A stretch of DNA of 53,330 nt, from assembly GCA_017527945.1 (NCBI GenBank), contig JAFXPL010000015.1:1-53330 (forward strand). The letters are read 5' to 3'. Positions 1 through 8,895 of this stretch are shown here, piece after piece. The notes beneath the pieces are model-generated. The model worked only from the letters and a program-made list of their open reading frames with translations. It did not search any database and was not told the origin of the DNA. The translations under genes and the position numbers were made by a program. The DNA comes from Bacteroidales bacterium (GTDB lineage: Bacteria > Bacteroidota > Bacteroidia > Bacteroidales > WCHB1-69). Within the stretch, counting starts at the first letter, position 1. Every line of letters starts with the position of its first letter.

Positions 1-1
1 G

Positions 2-163
2 GTGGCGGGGATTTACCATTTCGTGTCCGCCGCGATGTTCCACCGATACGTCTATGAAGCACTGTTCAGGAGGAGGGCCTGCCGATGCAACAACACGCAG
101 CGGTTCGAGCGGGCGATGGGGCGCGTCGAACAGGTGATCCCATACTACGTGGTAAGTCCGTGA
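2..163 (+). CDS. C-terminal part of an unrecognised protein (left-edge partial)
   Basis: An open frame enters from the left edge and ends at a TGA at 161-163, about 53 codons with no start inside the window. The visible end is basic and aromatic, with an Arg/Cys-rich patch followed by ERAMGRVEQVIPYYVV. I do not recognise the family; the composition would suit the tail of a transposase, but that is a guess. The next 258 bp, up to the fur gene end, are A/T-rich and show no gene, promoter box or repeat I can support. Confidence 0.3.
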   Translation: MAGIYHFVSAAMFHRYVYEALFRRRACRCNNTQRFERAMGRVEQVIPYYVVSP

Positions 164-421
164 CAGAGGTACCGCGACAGGGGTACCATGCAAGTGCCAG
201 CCTCCAAAGACAGCAAAAAGACTGTTACTATTTAACTGTGAATTAAATAGCTTTAGACAGCCAGAAAAGGGTAAACAGTCAACTTCCATATACTGGAAAA
301 AGGAGACCGACGAAAAGTAAACACTTATAAAACAACATATTAGACGAGCTCACAATCCTACAATTGCCTTCAAATCAAAAAAGAATACGAACGTCCCCAC
401 CTCTTTCGCCCGCCTTCACAA

Positions 422-835
422 TTACCGGCACTTCGGACAAACTCCCTTCACCACATACTCCGTGTCCTCCACTGTAAACCCTTCAGGAAGAGCCACCTCC
501 GGAAGTGCAATGTTCGTCAGGCAGACCGTCCGATGGCAGACCCGACAACTGAAATGGACATGCCGGACACCACGCAACGGGTCTTCACCATCGCGCAAAC
601 AATACTTCTGAGATCCGGACCCATCATCGATGGTATCTAACAGATGGTGTTCGCTCAAGAGTGTCAACGTTCGAAAAAGAGTCGATTTGTCAACGGTGGG
701 CAACGCCTCTTCCAAATTGGCCAAACTGAAGACCCCTGCGTGTCCTCGACGGATAGTCCGCCATATCAGCAAACGCACGGCTGTCACCCGCACTCCTGCC
801 TTTCGCATTATTTGTTCATCACTATAATTGTCCAT
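422..835 (-). CDS. Fur-family metal-responsive transcriptional regulator
   Basis: 137-residue protein with the Fur layout: an N-terminal winged helix (about residues 1-80, with VDKSTLFRTL as recognition-helix region) and a C-terminal metal/dimer domain. The metal ligands seen are the HVHFSC segment, a CxxC pair (SCRVC) and a second CxxC (CPKC) at the very end, as in the structural zinc site of Fur/Zur/PerR proteins. It lies 38 bp downstream of the P-type ATPase on the same strand with no promoter box between, so the two are probably one operon. That context and the paired palindromes upstream of the ATPase favour a Zur-like or other metal-specific role over iron, but the metal cannot be read from sequence. 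Confidence 0.9.
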   Translation of the reverse strand: MDNYSDEQIMRKAGVRVTAVRLLIWRTIRRGHAGVFSLANLEEALPTVDKSTLFRTLTLLSEHHLLDTIDDGSGSQKYCLRDGEDPLRGVRHVHFSCRVCHRTVCLTNIALPEVALPEGFTVEDTEYVVKGVCPKCR

Positions 836-873
836 ATATCAAATAGTATCATATCACATACCGCTATAACACC

Positions 874-2862
874 CTAACAGGACTTCATTGCCCGCATAGC
901 ATTCAGCACAGCCAAAACCGTCACACCTACATCGGCAAAGACGGCCATCCCCATCGTGGCAAACCCGAACACTGCCAACAGAAGCACTGCCACCTTCACA
1001 AAAATGGCGAAAGCGACGTTCTGACGGGCAATTTGGATGGTACGGCGGGCAATCTTCACTGCCGCCGCCACTTTGGAGGGATTGTCGTCCATCAGCACCA
1101 CATCAGCAGCTTCAATGGCCGCATCGCTGCCTAAGCCCCCCATGGCAATCCCCACGTCTGCACGAGCCAAAACCGGCGCATCGTTGATACCGTCGCCCAC
1201 GAACGCCAAAAACCTGTCACGTGGCTTCTCCTGCAAAAAGCGTTCCACATGCTTCACTTTCTCCGTTGGTAGCAACCCCGCATAGAAATCACTGATAGAC
1301 AACTTTCTGGCAACTTCCTCAGCCACTTCACTCCGGTCACCAGTCAGCATCGCGACACGACGAACCCCCAACGCTTTCAACTGTGCCACCGCCGCCACAC
1401 TTTCCTCCTTTACCCGATCCTTGATGACGATGTGACCGGCATACACACCATTGACCGCCACATGAATGACCGTACCCGTCAGGTGGCATTCGTGCCAATT
1501 CGCACCTTCCGCCTCCATCAACTTCGTATTGCCCACACATACACGATTATCCCCCACATTCGCCTTAACCCCTTGACCGGCAACCTCTTCAACTTCCGAG
1601 ATTGTACACCCATCCGTTGCTTCGTCCGGGAAGGCATCGCGTAGTGCCGCACCAATAGGATGTGTAGAGAAATGCTCCACGTGAGCGGCGAGATGCAGAA
1701 GCTGACGCTCGTCGAGCAGCTCCGGATGCACGGCCTCTACGGCGAACTGTCCGTAGGTTAGCGTGCCGGTCTTGTCGAACACTACGGTATCTAACTTAGC
1801 AAGGATGTCCATATAGTTGGCGCCTTTCACCAAGATGCCGTTGCGCGAAGCCCCGCCAAGGCCGCCGAAAAAAGTGAGCGGCACACTGATGACCAAGGCG
1901 CACGGGCAAGAAACCACAAGGAAAAGAAGGGCACGATAGAGCCACACTGGAAAAGCGGCGGCGAAATGGCCGGAGAAAAGCGGCGGCAACACGGCTAAGG
2001 CCAATGCCGCAAAGACCACCACCGGCGTATAAATCCGAGCAAAGCGACTGATAAACGTCTCACTCTTGGACTTGTGATCATTAGCATCCTCTACCAGCCG
2101 GATAATCTTCGATACGGTGCTTTCGCCATAGCTTTTAGTTGTTCGCATCCTGATGACAGCGGTGAGATTAACACAGCCGGAGAACACCTCATCGGCCTCC
2201 TGAACCTCACGCGGAACACTTTCACCCGTGAGGGCCACGGTATTCAACGCAGTGTTCCCCTCCACAATCACCCCGTCCAACGGCACCCGTTCGCCCGGAC
2301 GCACCAGAATGGTCTCCCCTACTTTCACCTCTTCAGGACTGACAACCAATATTTTACCATCACGCTCCACGCTGGCCGTGTCGGGACGAATATCCATCAG
2401 ATGTGCAATGCTATCTCGGCTTTTCCCTTCAGCATAGCCCTCGAAAAGCTCCCCTATCTGGAAAAAAAGCATCACAAAGACCGCCTCTGGGAACTGGGTC
2501 TCCGCACCGGGCAGAAAACCGATACAAAGTGCGCCAATTGTGGCCACCGACATCAGAAAATGCTCGTTAAAAGCCTCCCCGTGCGCGAGTCCCTCGGCCG
2601 CCTCCTTTAGCGTGTCCCACCCGACCAGCAAGTACGGAACCAGGTAAACCAGCAACAACTGCCACGTGGACAGTGCGGTGAATCGTTCCAACAACACCGC
2701 CGCAACCAACAACACCGCCGCAAGCACGATTTTCAGGAGTTGTGCTCGCATCCCATGCTCGCAACTGTGACCGTGTTCATGACCGTGACTATGATCATGA
2801 CCGTGATTGTGTTTGTGACAATGGCATTGACTATCACATTTTTCCAATTGTCTCTCTTCCAT
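874..2862 (-). CDS. Heavy-metal-exporting P1B-type ATPase (Zn/Cd/Pb class)
   Basis: 662-residue inner-membrane pump. Visible in order: a His-rich N-terminal metal-binding tail (many HGH/HDH repeats within the first 40 residues), transmembrane helices, the actuator TGES, the metal-binding SCPCAL in a membrane helix, the phosphorylation motif DKTGTLT, the THPIG (HP) loop, MLTGD and the hinge GDGINDAPVLA. CPC plus the His-rich tail fits the ZntA/CadA class. I chose the ATG at 2862 because it sits 24 bp after a -7 box at 2887-2894; the reading frame stays open further upstream but that part would precede the promoter. Two palindromes upstream and the downstream Fur-family gene suggest metal-controlled expression. 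Confidence 0.93.
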   Translation of the reverse strand: MEERQLEKCDSQCHCHKHNHGHDHSHGHEHGHSCEHGMRAQLLKIVLAAVLLVAAVLLERFTALSTWQLLLVYLVPYLLVGWDTLKEAAEGLAHGEAFNEHFLMSVATIGALCIGFLPGAETQFPEAVFVMLFFQIGELFEGYAEGKSRDSIAHLMDIRPDTASVERDGKILVVSPEEVKVGETILVRPGERVPLDGVIVEGNTALNTVALTGESVPREVQEADEVFSGCVNLTAVIRMRTTKSYGESTVSKIIRLVEDANDHKSKSETFISRFARIYTPVVVFAALALAVLPPLFSGHFAAAFPVWLYRALLFLVVSCPCALVISVPLTFFGGLGGASRNGILVKGANYMDILAKLDTVVFDKTGTLTYGQFAVEAVHPELLDERQLLHLAAHVEHFSTHPIGAALRDAFPDEATDGCTISEVEEVAGQGVKANVGDNRVCVGNTKLMEAEGANWHECHLTGTVIHVAVNGVYAGHIVIKDRVKEESVAAVAQLKALGVRRVAMLTGDRSEVAEEVARKLSISDFYAGLLPTEKVKHVERFLQEKPRDRFLAFVGDGINDAPVLARADVGIAMGGLGSDAAIEAADVVLMDDNPSKVAAAVKIARRTIQIARQNVAFAIFVKVAVLLLAVFGFATMGMAVFADVGVTVLAVLNAMRAMKSC

Positions 2863-2886
2863 GACTGTAACTTTTATTTTTCGAGG

Positions 2887-2894
2887 CAAAAATA
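2887..2894 (-). promoter_or_regulatory. Promoter -7 box of the P-type ATPase operon
   Basis: Reads TATTTTTG on the minus strand, matching TAnnTTTG, 24 bp before the ATG. A TTTGC-type -33 region falls inside the first palindrome at 2907-2921. Confidence 0.8.
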
Positions 2895-2906
2895 CAGTTT
2901 CCTTTT

Positions 2907-2958
2907 CGCAACCAAGTTGCAAACTAACCTCAAACGCCCTGTTTGCAACCCGGTTGCA
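2907..2958 (-). promoter_or_regulatory. Paired palindromic operators (GCAAC-N3-GTTGC)
   Basis: Two 5-3-5 palindromes, GCAACCAAGTTGC at 2908-2920 and GCAACCCGGTTGC at 2945-2957, centres 37 bp apart. The first covers the probable -33 element of the ATPase promoter. The second is 4 bp from the ygiQ stop. Their form and the Fur-family gene in the operon suggest they are its binding sites; this is inference. Confidence 0.6.
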
Positions 2959-2961
2959 GGT

Positions 2962-4776
2962 TCAGTTGGACCTTGGTCTGTTTTTATTTGCCCTGAAACT
3001 ATCGCGCAGCTGTCTGACCCTTTTCCGATTCTCAGGAAGGTCCGCGAAGAAGAACAGATGCTGGTCCTGCCGTTCTTGTTTGCTTTTGGCAACATGCACC
3101 TTCTTACCTGTATATGGGTCATAACCAAGAAAATACATCGCCGTGGCGTATGTCATGGGCGTAGGCGTAAAGTCCTGCACTTGGTCGGTCATCAGATGGT
3201 ACTGGTGGGCGATGTCGCACAATCTGCTCATCTTCTCAACAGTGCATCCAGGATGCGAAGCAATCAAATAGGGAATCAACTGCTGATTTTTTCCACACTG
3301 CCTGTTCTCAGCATTAAAATCTTTCAGAAATTCAAGGAAATGGTCGAAAGACGGTTTTCGCATGAGTGCAAGTACCTCATCGTCAGTATGTTCCGGAGCC
3401 ACTTTAAGTCGCCCCGACACATGATGCCGCACCACTTGACGGAGGTACTCCCCTAATCCAAGCATCGCACGTTCTTTCTCGCTGTCCGTCAGCAGCATGT
3501 CGTAGCGAATACCGCTGCCAATGGTGATGTGCTTCACCCCGGGCGTTTCCATCACCCGCCGGTACAACGCCGTGACCTCGTGGTGGTCTGCCACCAAATT
3601 CGGGCATTTTTTCGGGACGAGGCAGGAAGGACGGGCACATTTCTCGCATTTCGACAGGTCTTCGCCCTGCATCTTGTACATATTGGCCGACGGACCGCCA
3701 AGGTCGCTGATATGTCCTTTGAAGTATGGGCGCCTCACCAGATCCTCCACTTCCCGCATCACCGAATCCACAGAGCGTGAGGCAATGGCCTTGCCCTGAT
3801 GGGCGGCAATGGCGCAAAAACTGCATCCTCCAAAACAGCCCCGGTGGATGGTGATGGAGTTCTTAATCATCTCGAAGGCGGGAATATCGCCCCGTTTCAG
3901 GTATTTGGGATGTGGTGCGTTCATCATGCGGTCGAACAGCGCGAAACTGTCCATCTCGGCTTCCGTGGCCACTGGGAAAGGAGGACGGACTACGACAAAC
4001 TTGTCCGTATATGGCTGAATCAATGGACGTTGGACACGCTTATTCGACTCTTTTTCCATCGCCACGAAATTCTCGCCGTACTTTCGCTTGTCCTTTAGCT
4101 CCTCCGCATAATCATGCAACAAAATTGGGTTCTCGGACCTGTATTTTTCGACAGCATTATCTATAAAGGCGATTTGTGCACACTCGTGCAGGTGTTCGCG
4201 CCAGTCGGGATGGCGCATCAGCCGGGCGAGCTGCACAATAGGGCGTTCACCCATGCCATAGACGAGCACATCCGCCTGACTTTCAACAAGTATGGAGGGT
4301 TTGAGAGAGTCGCTCCAATAGTCGTAGTGGGAGAGCCGTCGCATGGAGGCCTCCACACCTCCGAGCACGATGGGCGTGTCGGGGAAAAGCTGCCGGAGTA
4401 TGCGCGAATAGACGGTTGCGGCATAGTCGGGGCGGAAACCCGATTTTCCTCCGGCCGTGTAGGCATCGTCACTGCGAAGACGTTTGTTAGCAGTGTAATG
4501 GTTGACCATCGAATCCATGTTGCCCGAAGTGACCCCGAAGAAAAGGCGCGGAGTCCCCAATTTCTTGAAGTCGCGGAGGTCGTCCTGCCAGTTGGGCTGC
4601 GGCAAAATGGCCACTCGCAACCCCTCGCGCTCGAGCACCCGCCCGATGACCGCTGCCCCGAACGAGGGATGGTCCACGTAGGCATCCCCGTTCACGAGGA
4701 TGACATCCACGTAATCCCAACCTAAATAGTCGAGCTCTTTCTTGGTTATCGGCAGAAAATGCTTGTCTGCAGCCAT
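2962..4776 (-). CDS. ygiQ: YgiQ-family radical SAM protein (UPF0313)
   Basis: 604-residue protein. The N-terminus has the family pattern FLPITKKELDYLGWDYVDVI followed by GDAYVDHPSFG, the B12-binding-like portion. The radical SAM cluster is in HRGCFGGCSFCAI (CxxxCxxC), and a further Cys-rich stretch follows (CEKCARPSCLVPKKC). The tail is basic. The biochemical substrate of YgiQ proteins is not established. The ATG at 4776 was chosen over an upstream one because it follows a -7 box at 4795-4802 and begins the conserved N-terminus. Its stop lies just before the ATPase operators, so it is probably a separate transcription unit. Confidence 0.92.
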   Translation of the reverse strand: MAADKHFLPITKKELDYLGWDYVDVILVNGDAYVDHPSFGAAVIGRVLEREGLRVAILPQPNWQDDLRDFKKLGTPRLFFGVTSGNMDSMVNHYTANKRLRSDDAYTAGGKSGFRPDYAATVYSRILRQLFPDTPIVLGGVEASMRRLSHYDYWSDSLKPSILVESQADVLVYGMGERPIVQLARLMRHPDWREHLHECAQIAFIDNAVEKYRSENPILLHDYAEELKDKRKYGENFVAMEKESNKRVQRPLIQPYTDKFVVVRPPFPVATEAEMDSFALFDRMMNAPHPKYLKRGDIPAFEMIKNSITIHRGCFGGCSFCAIAAHQGKAIASRSVDSVMREVEDLVRRPYFKGHISDLGGPSANMYKMQGEDLSKCEKCARPSCLVPKKCPNLVADHHEVTALYRRVMETPGVKHITIGSGIRYDMLLTDSEKERAMLGLGEYLRQVVRHHVSGRLKVAPEHTDDEVLALMRKPSFDHFLEFLKDFNAENRQCGKNQQLIPYLIASHPGCTVEKMSRLCDIAHQYHLMTDQVQDFTPTPMTYATAMYFLGYDPYTGKKVHVAKSKQERQDQHLFFFADLPENRKRVRQLRDSFRANKNRPRSN

Positions 4777-4794
4777 CGCGAAATAATTATGCGG

Positions 4795-4802
4795 CAAAAA
4801 TA
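4795..4802 (-). promoter_or_regulatory. Promoter -7 box of ygiQ
   Basis: TATTTTTG on the minus strand followed by GCCGC, 18 bp before the ATG at 4776. Confidence 0.75.
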
Positions 4803-4905
4803 CACTTTCTTCGCGATTCATGACGCGGAATCTTACCAAGACCTAACCTTTCCCTATCCTCTTCTCCCCATTCACATTCACCAATCAGCATATCAAAAAA
4901 AATTG

Positions 4906-4913
4906 TATCTTTG
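4906..4913 (+). promoter_or_regulatory. Promoter -7 box of the CAT-anticodon tRNA
   Basis: TATCTTTGCCG on the plus strand, 30 bp before the mature tRNA 5' end. Confidence 0.75.
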
Positions 4914-4943
4914 CCGACTGAAATTTTGGCAGCACGACTGTCG

Positions 4944-5017
4944 GGTCCCATAGCTCAGTTGGTTAGAGCATCTGACTCATAATCAGAGGGTCCAAGGTTC
5001 GAGCCCTTGTGGGACCA
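4944..5017 (+). tRNA. tRNA with anticodon CAT (Met or lysidine-type Ile2)
   Basis: 74-nt cloverleaf: acceptor stem GGTCCCA/TGGGACC, D arm with AGCTCAGTTGGTTAGAGC, anticodon stem TCTGA/TCAGA around loop CTCATAA, T arm CAAGGTTCGAGCCCTTG, discriminator A. CCA is not fully encoded. The CAT anticodon alone cannot separate elongator Met from Ile2 (C34 modified to lysidine). The initiator is unlikely because the first acceptor pair is G-C. Confidence 0.95.
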
Positions 5018-5031
5018 CCGCTTCATGAAAC

Positions 5032-5063
5032 CTCCTCATTTTTGAACATGAGGAGTTTTTTTT
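5032..5063 (+). terminator. Rho-independent terminator after the tRNA
   Basis: Stem CTCCTCAT (5032-5039) / ATGAGGAG (5048-5055), 8-nt loop, then eight T. Confidence 0.9.
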
Positions 5064-5094
5064 ATTTCTTCATCAGATACTCCTCCACCTCCGC

Positions 5095-5184
5095 CCAACT
5101 TGCTCACTGCGTTTGCGGCGGAATGGCGCTTGCCGGCGGATGAAAGAGGGGGAAAAAGAAGGGCGGCAGGGGTGCGAGTAGCAG
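5095..5184. repeat. Degenerate copy of the GC-rich dispersed repeat with an orphan palindrome
   Basis: The stretch with GCTCACTGCG and GGCGGAATGGCGCTTGCC resembles the left arm of the long-hairpin element at 12036-12105. At its end, 5172-5184, is GTGCGAGTAGCAG, a variant of the CTGCTANTAGCAG motif. Unlike the five sites further on, no -7 box lies 27 bp away on either side. Confidence 0.6.
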
Positions 5185-5189
5185 AAATA

Positions 5190-5223
5190 ATGCCGTTCTT
5201 TCAAATTTGATGGAGAACGGCAT
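5190..5223 (-). terminator. Hairpin terminator of the DUF262-HNH gene
   Basis: Perfect 10-bp stem ATGCCGTTCT (5190-5199) / AGAACGGCAT (5214-5223) lying 22 bp past the stop of the minus-strand nuclease gene, followed on that strand by TATTTCT. Probably a terminator with a weak U tract. Confidence 0.65.
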
Positions 5224-5244
5224 AATGGTGTAACTGAATGTCAA

Positions 5245-6408
5245 CTATTTATTTCCTTTCGCCCTGTTGTGTGTTTTGCACAGCATCTGACAGTTGGCTA
5301 TGCTGGTAGCGCCGCCCTTGCTCCATGCGGTCACATGGTCGGCATCCATTTCCTCAAGTTTCCATATTTTGGATTTGTTTGCATCGTGCCCGATGGCACA
5401 TAACGGGCAATTGGATTCTCCTTTTGCCTTCGCTGCAGCAGTTTGACGGTGATAAACGGTCGATTTGTCAGCTTTACTAAAAATTCTGATATTCAAAAGT
5501 TTGGTATCTTTTTTTCCTCCTAATACATATTCAAAAATTCCTTTCTTGTCCTCCACACTGCCATCAGCAAACAATCGGGCCACATCAGCATCTACCGCGG
5601 AAGGACTGTAAGGGTTGGTATGGTATGTGTCGTAAAGGCGACCCCACTCCAACCCACACATTTGGTCGTAATAAGTTGGGAAAACACTTTCTATCCATTG
5701 GATAACATTTTCGAAGTGGAGCTTGATTGGATCAATATTCGTATCGTGGCGGTGACGGCTCATATAACCTTCAATGTCACTTTTACTTACCCAATCCAAT
5801 GCCCTTTCAAAAATGGCCTGCCGATTCACCTCACCACTAACGTAAGCCTGCCATTTCTGCATAATAGGCTGCTTACGTTTGCTAAACACCTCTTTGCAGA
5901 GTGTGACGAACGAGCCAGAATAAATTGCATTGAGCAGTTCTTGAGGTTTTAGTGGTTTTCCTTCGATATTAATGGTTTTGAACCACTCCTTGATTTCTTG
6001 TTCTGTACCCTTGCAAACATAAATCAAGAGTTTGCTGTCCATAATCAAATCTTGGAGATTGGCGGGCAGACTACTGAAATACTGCGGCACGCCATGTGCA
6101 TCAACGATCGGGAATTTGTCTGTCACAAAACGTCCAATGCTGGTTATACGTTGCTGACCGTCGAGTACTTCCAGCATGCCATCCTCACGTTCATTGAAAT
6201 ATATGAGGCCAAGCGGGTACTCTTTAAGAAGGGATTCGATAACAGCCACGTCTTTTTTGCCATCGCCATAGATGTAGTTGCGTTGGTATTCCGGCTGAAT
6301 GACTAACTTGCCAGAAAGCCCGTACAGCCCTTTTTCTTCTAATTCGTTGTAAACAAACCCGTTGCAAATATCTCGAACGGCGATGTTAGTTTTTAATGTG
6401 GTTTTCAT
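5245..6408 (-). CDS. DUF262 (GmrS/ParB-like) plus HNH nuclease protein
   Basis: 387 residues. The N-terminal DUF262 domain shows QPEYQR (38-43) and DGQQR (83-87), the conserved ParB/Srx-fold motifs of GmrS-type proteins that use nucleotide hydrolysis. The C-terminus is an HNH nuclease: CPLC near 334, DADHV near 357, then [10 protein letters not shown] near 372-381, giving two zinc-binding Cys pairs and the catalytic His. Related families (GmrSD, SspE, BrxU) cut modified phage DNA. The start overlaps the stop of the methylase gene by 4 nt (ATGA), so the two are translationally coupled. A role as the restriction partner of that methylase, or as defence against foreign modified DNA, is inferred from context. 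Confidence 0.9.
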   Translation of the reverse strand: MKTTLKTNIAVRDICNGFVYNELEEKGLYGLSGKLVIQPEYQRNYIYGDGKKDVAVIESLLKEYPLGLIYFNEREDGMLEVLDGQQRITSIGRFVTDKFPIVDAHGVPQYFSSLPANLQDLIMDSKLLIYVCKGTEQEIKEWFKTINIEGKPLKPQELLNAIYSGSFVTLCKEVFSKRKQPIMQKWQAYVSGEVNRQAIFERALDWVSKSDIEGYMSRHRHDTNIDPIKLHFENVIQWIESVFPTYYDQMCGLEWGRLYDTYHTNPYSPSAVDADVARLFADGSVEDKKGIFEYVLGGKKDTKLLNIRIFSKADKSTVYHRQTAAAKAKGESNCPLCAIGHDANKSKIWKLEEMDADHVTAWSKGGATSIANCQMLCKTHNRAKGNK

Positions 6409-7544
6409 ATTTGTGAGGTTTCAAGTGAGTTATTTTTTTTAATGAATATTCTTACATATTTATTTTTTCCATTAATAAGAGGTCGAGCGTCTTTCCCTCC
6501 TAATAATTCAATGCCCACAATATCTTTATTATATCCAGCAGAAGAAGCCATCCCCAACACATCAAACTGTTCAGGGCAATATTTGTCAATAAAAGTGATA
6601 GGGACCCCCATTACTTCGTTATAATCACTTGGTATAGAATCTACTTTGGGTATATCTATTGCATTATAGTTGTCGTAGTGGTCAAAAGCGTTTTTCCCTC
6701 TCAATTCTGAATGTTTGCTATATTTGAAAATATCAGATGTGGTCATCAATTGCAATTTTTCATGACGACGACCATGATCAAGATTAGTGAACCAACAAGA
6801 ATTACCCAGTCGTGTATAATTTCCCAAATAACCCATCTTTTCCGCTTTCAATTTGTCACTTGCCTTGATAACAGTTCCTTCAGGAACACCAAAAACCATA
6901 TCCGTCATGAATCCAGTAGCGCCAAGCCAAACTTTATTGCTTCTAATAAATGGAAAAACATCTTTATACGAAATAGAATTTACATTTCCTATCATCAAGA
7001 ATTTCTTTTCGGCATCCAAAGTCCATTTCCAAAAATCTCTGAATAAAGAAAAGGGTGGGTTGGTAACGATTATGTCGGCCTCATCACGCAATGCTTTTAC
7101 TTCATCCGAACGAAAATCCCCATCGCCGTTTAGATATTCCCATTTCAAATCATGGTAATTGATGCATCCGTCGGCATTGCAATCCCTGTCGAGGACAAAG
7201 ATTTTTCCACGTGAACGAGTAATGTTAGCATCGTATTTTTTTGACGTTTTCTCATAATCCGTCTCAAACAATGATAATTGAGAGCCATACAGATTATGTT
7301 TGCTTTCAATCGCATACGATGTGGATATCAGCTTCTTCAACCCGAATCTTTCGAAATTTTGCGAGAAGAAAAGAGTAAAATTACTCCATTCAGGATCGTC
7401 GCAAGGTAGAAGAATGGTTTTGTCACGGAACACGTCTGGATTGTAATCCAAATAAGCGTTCATTTCGTTTTGAATGTCGGCGAGCTGTGTATAGAACTCG
7501 TCTTGTTTGGCTGCTTTTGCCTTTTGTAAAGTATTATTTGCCAT
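6405..7544 (-). CDS. EcoRI-family adenine-specific DNA methyltransferase
   Basis: 379 residues. The N-terminus ([15 protein letters not shown], then [12 protein letters not shown]) is the signature of the EcoRI-type m6A methylase family, and NPPF at about 162-165 is the catalytic motif IV. The ATG at 7544 begins that conserved N-terminus; an alternative ATG ten codons upstream is less likely. It is the first gene of a two-gene operon with the DUF262-HNH nuclease, overlapping by 4 nt. In classical EcoRI systems the partner is a PD-(D/E)xK nuclease, so an HNH-DUF262 partner is unusual. I see no good TAnnTTTG box directly upstream. Confidence 0.9.
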   Translation of the reverse strand: MANNTLQKAKAAKQDEFYTQLADIQNEMNAYLDYNPDVFRDKTILLPCDDPEWSNFTLFFSQNFERFGLKKLISTSYAIESKHNLYGSQLSLFETDYEKTSKKYDANITRSRGKIFVLDRDCNADGCINYHDLKWEYLNGDGDFRSDEVKALRDEADIIVTNPPFSLFRDFWKWTLDAEKKFLMIGNVNSISYKDVFPFIRSNKVWLGATGFMTDMVFGVPEGTVIKASDKLKAEKMGYLGNYTRLGNSCWFTNLDHGRRHEKLQLMTTSDIFKYSKHSELRGKNAFDHYDNYNAIDIPKVDSIPSDYNEVMGVPITFIDKYCPEQFDVLGMASSAGYNKDIVGIELLGGKDARPLINGKNKYVRIFIKKNNSLETSQI

Positions 7545-7612
7545 AAAAATTGATGATTGCAGCGCGACTATCAATCACTCACGGCAAAAAGAAAGGTGCG
7601 AACCTCTCTACT

Positions 7613-7767
7613 CGCGTTCGCGGGAAGCGTAGGAGAAACCCGCTGCATCTCTATAGATTAGTTCACACCCTTTTGAGCAAACTTTATAGAGATGCATTGC
7701 GGACTCTAACCTTACGGCTTCGCCGCGAACATTACCCGTTTTTTCAAGAAAACAGTTTCCTACGCTT
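7613..7767. repeat. Large imperfect inverted-repeat structure upstream of the methylase
   Basis: Paired arms are nested around about 7670: TGCATCTCTATA (7644-7655) with TATAGAGATGCA (7685-7696), and AAGCGTAGG..AAAC (7625-7639) with GTTTCCTACGCTT (7755-7767). A GTTCGCGG/CCGCGAAC pair also occurs (7616-7623; 7724-7731) but out of strict nesting order. The 248 bp between the methylase start and the first 68-bp repeat hold no gene. It could be a MITE-like remnant or a structured leader. Confidence 0.6.
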
Positions 7768-7792
7768 TTTTCTTTGAACGCGAATAATAGTT

Positions 7793-7860
7793 AACGCTAT
7801 GGTTTATACTATGTTAATTACTCTATTCCTCTGATATTTACGGTTTTTCGTTGATAATTC
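7793..7860. repeat. 68-bp direct repeat, copy 1 (downstream of the DUF1016 gene)
   Basis: Begins AACGCTATGGTTTATACTAT and ends GTTGATAATTC. Matches 8896-8963 at 67 of 68 positions, the one difference being C at 7849 versus T at 8952. The two copies bracket the DUF1016 gene in a 1103-bp period. Confidence 0.95.
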
Positions 7861-7863
7861 AAT

Positions 7864-8886
7864 TTATTCTTTATGTTGTAACTTGTACAGTTCTTTCTGT
7901 TGTTCGATTTCGCGGCGGAGTTCCTCCTCTGTAGGAAGATATAGCTTGTATTTGCTGGCAAACAATTGTTCGTTCCCATTCAGAATGGAATAGCGGGCAA
8001 TGTCTTCGTCCGTTTCACTGCACAATACAATTCCGATAGTGGGATTATTGGCCTCGGCCTTTCTTAATTCATCATACATACGCACATACATATCCATTTG
8101 TCCCACATCCTGATGCTTTATTTTACCAATTTTCAAATCAATGAGCACATAGCACTTTAACAAGATATTGTAGAATACCAAGTCAATGAAATAATCCTGT
8201 GCAGCCGTACGTATCAACTGCTGTCGTCCGACAAACGCGAATCCCCTACCCATCTCCATAATAAACTCCTGCAAATGGCTTATGATAGCACTTTCCAATT
8301 GGGATTCACTAAAACTCTCGTCCTGCTTAAATCCTAAAAACTCAGCAATTATGGGACTTTTCAACAATTCCGTCTTGTCACCTTCCTCTTTTTCAGAAGG
8401 CAACTGCGGCTGTTTGAAATGCCGTTCGAAATACTGCGTATTGATGTTTCGGTCAAGCACTCGTACGCTCCACGACTCTTTCGCTGCCGTTTCCAAATAC
8501 CACCGAATGGCGGTGTCGTTATTCACCCGCAAAGTACGGAATATGTGGGTCCACGTCAGATTTGGAAATCGCGATTTCCAAATCTCAATGTCCGGAACAA
8601 TAAGATAAAACTGCCTGAATGCTCGTAAATATCTGCTGCTAAATCCTTTCCCGTAGGAAACCGTGAGTTCCTTCGACAGTATGTCAATCAGCTGCGCACC
8701 ATACTCCGCCCGTTCTTTCCCGCTCTGTTCCTGCTTGACAATGCGCCGCCCGATGTGCCAGTAAGTTTCAATCATCACAGAGGATACTGCGCCGTATGCG
8801 GCACGGCGACCTTCCTCAACGATTTTTTTGATGTCGCTGATGAATGATGTTTCGGCAGTATGTGACAACGCTGTTTCCTTTCCCAT
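7864..8886 (-). CDS. DUF1016 (YhcG-type) PD-(D/E)xK nuclease
   Basis: 340 residues. An N-terminal helical DUF1016 domain (with YGKGFSSRYLRAFRQFY) is followed by a C-terminal PD-(D/E)xK fold: FIDLVFY with D235, then VLIDLK at 248-252 supplying the D-x-K pair, then the Q-rich motif HQDVGQMDMYV. Related proteins occur in defence islands and restriction loci, but their function is mostly unproven. The gene stands alone between two 68-bp direct repeats, with its promoter just outside the upstream copy, so it looks like an inserted or duplicating cassette beside the methylase/DUF262-HNH operon. Confidence 0.9.
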   Translation of the reverse strand: MGKETALSHTAETSFISDIKKIVEEGRRAAYGAVSSVMIETYWHIGRRIVKQEQSGKERAEYGAQLIDILSKELTVSYGKGFSSRYLRAFRQFYLIVPDIEIWKSRFPNLTWTHIFRTLRVNNDTAIRWYLETAAKESWSVRVLDRNINTQYFERHFKQPQLPSEKEEGDKTELLKSPIIAEFLGFKQDESFSESQLESAIISHLQEFIMEMGRGFAFVGRQQLIRTAAQDYFIDLVFYNILLKCYVLIDLKIGKIKHQDVGQMDMYVRMYDELRKAEANNPTIGIVLCSETDEDIARYSILNGNEQLFASKYKLYLPTEEELRREIEQQKELYKLQHKE

Positions 8887-8895
8887 TCTATTGCA

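Noticed and set aside
5172..5184. Sixth regulon site
   Set aside because: No -7 box lies 27 bp away on either strand; reported only as an orphan motif inside a repeat copy.
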